A DNA stretch of 5,595 nt, from positions 1 to 5,595 of the forward strand of contig QILZ01000352.1 in assembly GCA_003233545.1 (NCBI GenBank). Direction: 5' to 3'. The position numbers and the translations under genes were made by a program. The notes under the pieces are model-generated. The model had not been told where the DNA came from, did not search any database, and was given only the letters and a program-made list of their open reading frames with translations. This document shows positions 1-4,725 of the stretch, piece by piece. How positions within the stretch are numbered: the stretch's first letter is position 1; the number at the start of each line of letters is the position of its first letter. Source of the DNA: Spirochaetales bacterium. Lineage in GTDB: Bacteria > Spirochaetota > Spirochaetia > SZUA-6.

Positions 1-556
1 GTTTTGTCTCCCTTTTAAGTATCTTAATCCAGGATTTAACTCTGATAATCAGAAAAAGCATTACAAAGGGGAATAAAAGAATAAGCAGAATTACGGTAAT
101 AATCTTTATATTCGTACCCGGTAGGAGAATCTGTCCTCTAACCCCTTTGAACTTCACATTCGTTAATTCATTTAACAGGGAACTCGTATAGACCTGGATA
201 TTATCGAGCCTGATATCTCCCGACTCTATAACAGGTAGAAGCTGCGTCCCTGTCTGATAGGAAACAAAATAGATATGAAGGGTAAACCGATTACCGGAAT
301 GACTTTCGATACTGATATTCTTTATCTGTAAACTATCCGAAGATTCATGCCGCGCGGGCACTGCCGGTTTTTTCCCGTTTAAAGTTTTAATTACCATACG
401 CAGCTCGACAACATCACCGACATAAGATTTTGGAGGCAGAAAATTACTGCTTAGAATTAAAAAATTACTATCCGAACCTATATCTGAATATACTACCGGA
501 AGAACTAATAAAGAAAAGACTACCGCAAATAAATTCGTAATAAGAAGTTTTTTCAT
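1..556 (-). CDS. Exported, membrane-anchored BatD-like protein (partial, C-terminus beyond window)
   Basis: I translated this frame by hand from the ATG at 556: 185 uninterrupted codons running off the left edge. The N-terminus looks like a signal peptide (Lys2-Lys3, then a hydrophobic stretch at about residues 4-23, ending in VVYS). Residues about 30-145 look like a beta-rich extracytoplasmic domain, with patterns I associate with BatD-type Ig-like proteins: YVGDVVEL near 45-52, an F-V-S-Y-Q-T-G stretch at 97-103, a nearby LPVIESGDI, and LLPGT at 144-148. A strong transmembrane helix follows at about 150-171, then a basic segment (RVKSWIKILKR) that should be cytoplasmic. The start codon overlaps the DUF58 stop (ATGA, 553-556), and only a weak GAAG lies upstream, so translation is probably coupled. 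The position after moxR and DUF58 fits a Bat-type locus. Function is unproven; assignment rests on pattern and context, not on a search. Confidence 0.75.
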   Translation of the reverse strand, partial: MKKLLITNLFAVVFSLLVLPVVYSDIGSDSNFLILSSNFLPPKSYVGDVVELRMVIKTLNGKKPAVPARHESSDSLQIKNISIESHSGNRFTLHIYFVSYQTGTQLLPVIESGDIRLDNIQVYTSSLLNELTNVKFKGVRGQILLPGTNIKIITVILLILLFPFVMLFLIIRVKSWIKILKRETK

Positions 557-1422
557 AATTGTTTTCTTCGTTGAAAAAACTGATACAGTTTTAACCCGGC
601 ATCATCCTTCGTATTGAGTTCTAACGATGCAATACCGTACCTTCGGCAGTTATGCTTCCACAGGTTATGCTGATTCATCCAGTATTTATTGTAATTCTTT
701 CTGAATTTTTCCGATATTCCCATCGAGTATAAAATATCACCTGTTTCGGGGTCCTGCAAAGGCATTAAACCTGTCCGGGGGAAATAAAGATCATTATCAT
801 CGATGATTTTTACGGCAATAACATCATGTTTCTGCGATAGAAACGATAACCGCTTCCAATAATCACCGGTTTTAAAATCGGACAGTATTACGCATATACT
901 TCTTTTCTTTAAAAACCGGGAAACTGTCTTAAGTGCAAGATCTAAATTGGAACCGGTCCCTTCCGGAGCAAAAGAAAACAAATCATTTATCAAACTCAGC
1001 ACATGTTTTTTACCTTTAGCCGGAGGTACCCACTTCTCTATTTTATTCGAAAAAAATACCGTGCCGATTTTATCATTGTTATAAACAGCGGCTAAACCCA
1101 GGACTGCAAATACTAAGGCTGCAACTTCATGTTTGTTTACAGGTCCCGAACCATAGAGAATAGAAGGCGATATATCTATTATGCTGAACAGAATCAGTTC
1201 ACGTTCTTCCCGGAATGTTTTTGTGTAAGGATTTCCCATTCTCGATGTAACATTCCAGTCGATTAAGCGTACATCATCTCCGTACATATACTCCCGGACT
1301 TCATCAAACTCTATCCCCTGTCCGTGAAACACAGAGCGGTAGTCCCCGGAGATTAATGTTTCGACTAGCTTTACCGCGATGAGTTCTATTTTCTTTATTT
1401 TTTTTAAAAACAAGGGATCCAT
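553..1422 (-). CDS. DUF58 family protein with vWA-like MIDAS fold
   Basis: 289 residues, a normal length for the family. The N-terminal part has the family hallmark G-x-G-x-E-F-x-x-V-R-E-Y (residues 34-45), then GDDVRLIDWNVTSR (48-61), followed by a K-x-F-R-E-E-R segment at 68-74. The central vWA-like domain shows the metal-ion-dependent adhesion site: D-x-S-x-S at Asp83, Ser85, Ser87, a threonine in GTGSNLD (about 154-161), and Ser181-Asp182. All three MIDAS elements look intact. No signal peptide or transmembrane helix is visible, so the protein is probably cytoplasmic. DUF58 proteins are commonly encoded beside MoxR ATPases and are thought to be their partners. Here the gene starts 6 nt after the moxR stop and has no good Shine-Dalgarno (upstream reads AGGTTCCTTAATCTGTA), so coupled translation is likely. 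It overlaps the next gene by 4 nt. The exact substrate is unknown. Confidence 0.93.
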   Translation of the reverse strand: MDPLFLKKIKKIELIAVKLVETLISGDYRSVFHGQGIEFDEVREYMYGDDVRLIDWNVTSRMGNPYTKTFREERELILFSIIDISPSILYGSGPVNKHEVAALVFAVLGLAAVYNNDKIGTVFFSNKIEKWVPPAKGKKHVLSLINDLFSFAPEGTGSNLDLALKTVSRFLKKRSICVILSDFKTGDYWKRLSFLSQKHDVIAVKIIDDNDLYFPRTGLMPLQDPETGDILYSMGISEKFRKNYNKYWMNQHNLWKHNCRRYGIASLELNTKDDAGLKLYQFFQRRKQL

Positions 1423-1428
1423 TACAGA

Positions 1429-2403
1429 TTAAGGAACCTGCACATATTTCAGTATTTCATTAATGATGTCATCGGTTGTCAAGCCTTCCGATTCCGCCTC
1501 ATAGTTGAGTATTATTCTGTGCCGCAGAACTTCATGAGCTACACTCTTTACATCCTCAGGTATTACATAATCTCTTCCGCTGAAAAGAGCATTAACCTTA
1601 CTGCACCTGTGAAGATAAATCGAAGCTCTCGGAGAAGCTCCGAACTCGATATATCGGATAAAATCCGCCTTCCCATTCTGCCGGGGACGGGAAGAGGCAG
1701 CCATGGAAACAATATATGACTCCACCCGGGAATCGATTGTGATACTTCTTGCCGTTTGTTTTAGTGAATCGATATGAGTGGAATTAATGACTTTTGATAC
1801 GGGAATATCCGTTTCGTCCCCCATTCGCTGAACAATTTCCACCTCTTCATCCTTATCAGGATATCCGACGGCGAGTTTCAGAATAAATCTGTCCAGTTGA
1901 GCTTCCGGAAGCGGATATGTCCCTTCATGTTCTATCGGGTTCTGGGTTGCCAGAACAAAAAAAGGAGATTTGAGTTTAAAAGTTTCATCGCCTATGGTAA
2001 CCTGCCGCTCTTCCATTGCCTCGAGAAGAGCCGACTGAACTTTCGCAGGAGCTCTGTTTATTTCATCCGCAAGTACTATATTCGAAAACACGGGCCCTTT
2101 TCGCGGAATAAATTTTCCGCTTTCCTGTCTGTATATCATTGTTCCGGTAAGATCCGCAGGGAGAAGATCCGGAGTAAATTGGATTCGCTTAAAACTCACA
2201 TTTAACACTTCGGAGAGTGTTTTTACAGCGAGAGTTTTCGCAAGCCCCGGCACACCCTCTATCAGCACATGTCCTCCTGTAATAAGTCCCATAAGCATGC
2301 TCGATACCATCTTATTCTGCCCGATAATGCGCTTTGCTATCTCGTCTTTACAACGGTTTATAATTGAATATCCCTCTATAACTTTGTCGTTTACTGTTTT
2401 CAT
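1429..2403 (-). CDS. MoxR-family AAA+ ATPase
   Basis: 324 residues, typical of MoxR AAA+ ATPases. Visible motifs: Walker A GVPGLAKT at 50-57; Walker B ending in Asp113-Glu114, followed by INRAP; sensor 1 LATQNP at 151-156; the family-typical EGTYPLPEAQLDRF at 160-173; and a sensor 2 region with GASPRA at 255-260. All catalytic elements look intact, so ATP hydrolysis is expected. MoxR proteins act as chaperones that mature or insert cofactors into partner complexes, usually with vWA/DUF58 proteins, which fits the gene immediately downstream. The ATG overlaps the argJ stop (ATGA, 2400-2403). A purine-rich AGGAGA lies 16 nt upstream of the ATG, inside argJ, which is too far for a normal Shine-Dalgarno, so terminating argJ ribosomes probably re-initiate here. 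Family assignment is secure; the client of this particular MoxR cannot be read from the sequence. Confidence 0.96.
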   Translation of the reverse strand: MKTVNDKVIEGYSIINRCKDEIAKRIIGQNKMVSSMLMGLITGGHVLIEGVPGLAKTLAVKTLSEVLNVSFKRIQFTPDLLPADLTGTMIYRQESGKFIPRKGPVFSNIVLADEINRAPAKVQSALLEAMEERQVTIGDETFKLKSPFFVLATQNPIEHEGTYPLPEAQLDRFILKLAVGYPDKDEEVEIVQRMGDETDIPVSKVINSTHIDSLKQTARSITIDSRVESYIVSMAASSRPRQNGKADFIRYIEFGASPRASIYLHRCSKVNALFSGRDYVIPEDVKSVAHEVLRHRIILNYEAESEGLTTDDIINEILKYVQVP

Positions 2404-3680
2404 GATCTGTAATCCGCATTCTCCTTTACATATTGATAGGACAGGTCGGAACCGATAACCTCTGCAGTTTCCATTCCCGATCCGATCTCTATATCTATTT
2501 CCACATTTTTATCGTGCTGAGGATAACCGTGCAGAACGGTATCGATACTGCAATCCTTTAGGTACTGAGCAAGTTTATTTTCCTTATCCGGGTCCAACTT
2601 AAAAATACCGCGGGAGAAAATCTCCGTTCCTCCGAGATAAACGGAAAGCTTTTCCGGAGAAAGCTTAAGCGAATGGCTCCCGATATAATCGCCTATGGAG
2701 CTGATTAATCTTCCCACATTCGGATCATTGCCGAATATTGCAGTTTTTACCAGCGGTGAATTAATAACGGCCTTACCTATATTTACGGCAAGCTCTTTAG
2801 ACGGCGCTTTCTTTACGGATACCTTAACAACATGCCCCACCCCTTCGCCGTTCCGTACAATATCCTCTGCAAGTTCCTTGCATACATCCGTAACTGCACA
2901 TTTTAAAGCCGTAATATCCCGGCATTCTTTTTTCCCGGAAGAAATCAGTACTGCGGTATCACTCGTACTTTGATCTCCGTCTATCGAGATTCTGTTAAAA
3001 CTTTCATCCGCACTCTGCCGTAGAAGAGACCTTAATTTATCCCTCTCGATATGCAGGTCTGTTAATATAAATGCAAGCATTGTTCCCATGTCCGGCTCGA
3101 TCATCCCGGCACCCTTTGCAATTCCCACAACCCTGCCATTCCCCACCTTCCTATACCGGACCTTCGGATAAGAATCTGTTGTCATAATAGCTTCGGCTGC
3201 CGGCAGAACAGAACCACTATTAAGATTGTTAACCAACTCCGGCAATGCACCAATAATTTTATCAGCCGGAAGTTTCCATCCTATTACTCCCGTAGAGCAG
3301 GGAATAAATTCCATGGGTGAGCAGCCGGATAATTCTGCAAGCCTGACAAGAATCCGCTCCGTATCTTCTACTCCGCCCGGAGCACAAACATTGGCGATTT
3401 TATTATTTATCAGGATTCCCCTGATAAATCGATTTTCCAGTCTCTTTTTCCCGGCTGTTACGGGAGCTCCCGGAAATGCATTTTTTGTATAAACCGCACC
3501 AAAGAGCCCGGTAGCTTCTTTAACCGTAATCAATGTAAGGTGCATGGGAAAAGGCCCGGAACCCGGTTTTTCCTCAGGCTGAAATTCAAGAGAAACCGCA
3601 GAAGTTAAAAACCCTTCCGGAAGTTCCGACCGTGTTTTTAATACGGAAATATATTCTTCTTTCGATCTATAATGTTCCAT
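2400..3680 (-). CDS. argJ: Glutamate N-acetyltransferase / ornithine acetyltransferase (ArgJ), divergent
   Basis: 426 residues, slightly longer than the usual ~400. ArgJ transfers acetyl from N-acetylornithine to glutamate in the cyclic arginine pathway; some members also use acetyl-CoA. Family signatures seen: STGVIG at 129-134 (Thr130-Gly131 would form the oxyanion hole), MTTDSYPK at 166-173, KGAGMIEPDMGTML at 189-202, GDQSTSDT at 235-242, LVKTAIFGNDPN at 310-321, and a C-terminus ending ENADYRS. Self-cleavage into alpha and beta chains is expected before Thr200, the nucleophile. Several usually conserved positions differ: Gly199 replaces the usual Ala before Thr, Val322 replaces Trp in NWGR, Ser240 replaces Asn in STNDT, and the NSGNANA region reads NNKIANV (92-98). 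The start is set by the homology extent and by a promoter placed directly before the ATG; no Shine-Dalgarno precedes it. It is the first gene of an operon with moxR. The family call is firm; full arginine-pathway activity is likely but unproven given the substitutions. Confidence 0.93.
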   Translation of the reverse strand: MEHYRSKEEYISVLKTRSELPEGFLTSAVSLEFQPEEKPGSGPFPMHLTLITVKEATGLFGAVYTKNAFPGAPVTAGKKRLENRFIRGILINNKIANVCAPGGVEDTERILVRLAELSGCSPMEFIPCSTGVIGWKLPADKIIGALPELVNNLNSGSVLPAAEAIMTTDSYPKVRYRKVGNGRVVGIAKGAGMIEPDMGTMLAFILTDLHIERDKLRSLLRQSADESFNRISIDGDQSTSDTAVLISSGKKECRDITALKCAVTDVCKELAEDIVRNGEGVGHVVKVSVKKAPSKELAVNIGKAVINSPLVKTAIFGNDPNVGRLISSIGDYIGSHSLKLSPEKLSVYLGGTEIFSRGIFKLDPDKENKLAQYLKDCSIDTVLHGYPQHDKNVEIDIEIGSGMETAEVIGSDLSYQYVKENADYRS

Positions 3681-3686
3681 GAACTA

Positions 3687-3716
3687 TTTATAGTACATTG
3701 CACATAATAACATCAA
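3687..3716 (-). promoter_or_regulatory. Predicted sigma70-like promoter of argJ operon (leaderless geometry)
   Basis: On the minus strand a -35-like TTGATG (3716-3711) is followed by an 18-nt spacer and a -10-like TATAAA (3692-3687). Only 6 nt (TAGTTC) lie between the -10 and the ATG at 3680, so the expected start of transcription falls on or next to the A of the start codon. No Shine-Dalgarno is present, which agrees with a leaderless mRNA. The -35 matches consensus at only four of six positions and the region is AT-rich, so confidence is moderate. TACTAT (3695-3690) is an alternative -10. Confidence 0.55.
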
Positions 3717-3779
3717 GTTCAATATGATTTATTATCGTTTGCAATTATAATTCTTAATACCTTTATAAAACTTATTTAT

Positions 3780-3808
3780 TTGACGTAAAGGCAGTATTAG
3801 TTTACAAT
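3780..3808 (+). promoter_or_regulatory. Predicted sigma70-like promoter of the 3815 gene (leaderless geometry)
   Basis: TTGACG (3780-3785) and TACAAT (3803-3808) each match the sigma70 consensus at five of six positions and are separated by an ideal 17 nt. The sequence just upstream is AT-rich and could act as an UP-like element. The -10 ends 6 nt (TGGCTT) before the ATG at 3815, so transcription should begin at about the A of the start codon. There is no Shine-Dalgarno, consistent with leaderless translation. Confidence 0.75.
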
Positions 3809-3814
3809 TGGCTT

Positions 3815-4693
3815 ATGGGTATATCCCGGAAACAGGTAAACAGGTTAGTAGAAATTATTCAACAGTATGCGGTTATTTACGGCGGGGGGATCAGCACAAA
3901 GGATGCACGCGTCAGGGAAGAATGTGAAGAGCTAATAGGTGTACTCGAATCCATGCCTGAACAAGCCGGAACAAAAACAATCCCGGTAAAAAAAACAGAA
4001 AAACAGAAAAATACTAAAACTAAAAGTAAAAGTAAAGCCGTTAAAACACCGGATTCCCCTGTAGTTTCATTTGCGGGAAAGAGCGGTTCAAAAACAACGA
4101 CAAAAATAACAGCAAAGGGGAGGGGTAAAAAAACCAGGCGGAAGATGCAGGCCATTCATCTTTTCGATGCATACAGTCATGCAAAACTTCCGAAATACGG
4201 CGGGTACATAATTTCTTCGAATTTTCAGCCCGAATTAGCCTACTCTATTTTTGAGATCGTAGGTTATGATAATGTTCAGGAAATTAGACTCGAAACCGAC
4301 TCGCTTATTTTTAAATCTGCAGGCTGTAAACTTTACACCCTTATCGAGCCTGCGAATTATCCTTTAAAGAACGTGGAACCGGTACAGAGAGAATCCGGAA
4401 GGAGTATACCTTACAGATTTTCCGAATTATATATTCTAACGACAAAAAAACATGAAACGGTATATATAGGTAAAAAACCCATAATTTCATACTCATCCTT
4501 TACTATCATAAAACCGAAAAAAAATGATTTTGCCATTCTTTTTTACAATGTCCCCGAAGTATTTAAAAATATGGAAGAGTTCCTTAACACCATCTACCAT
4601 GACAGTGTGGGTATTACCAGAAGTGATTCGGCAAAGGCAGCAAGGATTACCATACAGGGTATTAAAAATTTCAACACCTGGCTTGATCTGTAA
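3815..4693 (+). CDS. Hypothetical protein with lysine-rich central linker
   Basis: 292 residues; I do not recognise the family. It reads as three parts. Residues 1-50 look helical (MGISRKQVNRLVEIIQQYAV, then a GGG turn, then an acidic helix DARVREECEELIGVLESM). Residues about 53-110 form a low-complexity basic linker rich in Lys, Thr and Ser: by my count 17 Lys and 3 Arg against 2 acidic residues, including a TKTKSKSK run and ending KKTRRK. Residues about 111-292 look like a folded alpha/beta domain (beta-like IRLETDSLIFKSAG, SELYILTT, ETVYIGKKPI and DFAILFYNV, and a final ITIQGIKNFNTWLDL). No signal peptide or transmembrane helix is seen, so it is probably cytoplasmic. The basic linker could contact nucleic acid or another polyanion, but that is inference. 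ATG 3815 is the first usable start; no ATG, GTG or TTG lies upstream in frame back to the promoter, and the -10 sits 6 nt away. It is followed after 32 nt by the amidohydrolase gene. Confidence 0.85.
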   Translation: MGISRKQVNRLVEIIQQYAVIYGGGISTKDARVREECEELIGVLESMPEQAGTKTIPVKKTEKQKNTKTKSKSKAVKTPDSPVVSFAGKSGSKTTTKITAKGRGKKTRRKMQAIHLFDAYSHAKLPKYGGYIISSNFQPELAYSIFEIVGYDNVQEIRLETDSLIFKSAGCKLYTLIEPANYPLKNVEPVQRESGRSIPYRFSELYILTTKKHETVYIGKKPIISYSSFTIIKPKKNDFAILFYNVPEVFKNMEEFLNTIYHDSVGITRSDSAKAARITIQGIKNFNTWLDL

Positions 4694-4696
4694 TAT

Positions 4697-4702
4697 TATA
4701 AT
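4697..4702 (+). promoter_or_regulatory. Possible -10 element before the amidohydrolase gene
   Basis: A perfect TATAAT lies in the short gap between the two plus-strand genes, and would give a leader of roughly 17 nt containing the AGGAGG. No recognisable -35 exists at 15-19 nt spacing and there is no extended -10 TG, so in this AT-rich gap it may be chance. Read-through from the upstream gene is at least as likely. Confidence 0.25.
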
Positions 4703-4714
4703 TTTAAAAACAAC

Positions 4715-4720
4715 AGGAGG
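4715..4720 (+). promoter_or_regulatory. Shine-Dalgarno of the amidohydrolase gene
   Basis: AGGAGG lies 5 nt before the ATG at 4726, a consensus ribosome binding site that fixes the start. It is the only strong Shine-Dalgarno in the window, contrasting with the predicted leaderless and coupled starts of the other genes. Confidence 0.9.
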
Positions 4721-4725
4721 CATAT

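Larger units (their letters stand above)
3681..3814. other. Divergent AT-rich intergenic promoter region
   Basis: This 134-bp spacer separates argJ (minus) from the basic-linker protein gene (plus). It is markedly AT-rich and holds two outward-facing sigma70-like promoters, each abutting its start codon. A 10-bp perfect palindrome, AATTATAATT (3743-3752), is centred at 3747.5, exactly midway between the first bases of the two start codons (3680 and 3815). I see no ribosome binding site for either gene, no terminator hairpin and no small ORF worth calling. Confidence 0.75.

Noticed and set aside
1519..2205. Plus-strand open frames (1519-1719 and 1897-2205) opposite moxR
   Set aside because: They lie wholly antisense to a strongly supported MoxR gene, lack ribosome binding sites and have no recognisable motifs.
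2404..2425. AGGAGA upstream of the moxR ATG as its Shine-Dalgarno
   Set aside because: The spacing of 16 nt is too long for normal initiation; the ATGA overlap with argJ is a better explanation.
2695..3492. Plus-strand open frames (2695-2973 and 3226-3492) opposite argJ
   Set aside because: Antisense shadows of argJ with compositions expected from its reverse complement; no start signals.
4010..4045. Short tandem repeat (AAAGTAAAAGTAAA region) as a phase-variable tract
   Set aside because: The repeats are imperfect and few, and fit ordinary Lys/Ser/Thr codons of the basic linker rather than a slippage-prone tract.
3877..4155. Minus-strand open frame with a hydrophobic Leu/Val/Phe-rich stretch resembling a membrane protein
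   Set aside because: The hydrophobicity is simply the reverse complement of the lysine-rich linker (AAA/AAG giving TTT/CTT codons) in the plus-strand gene.
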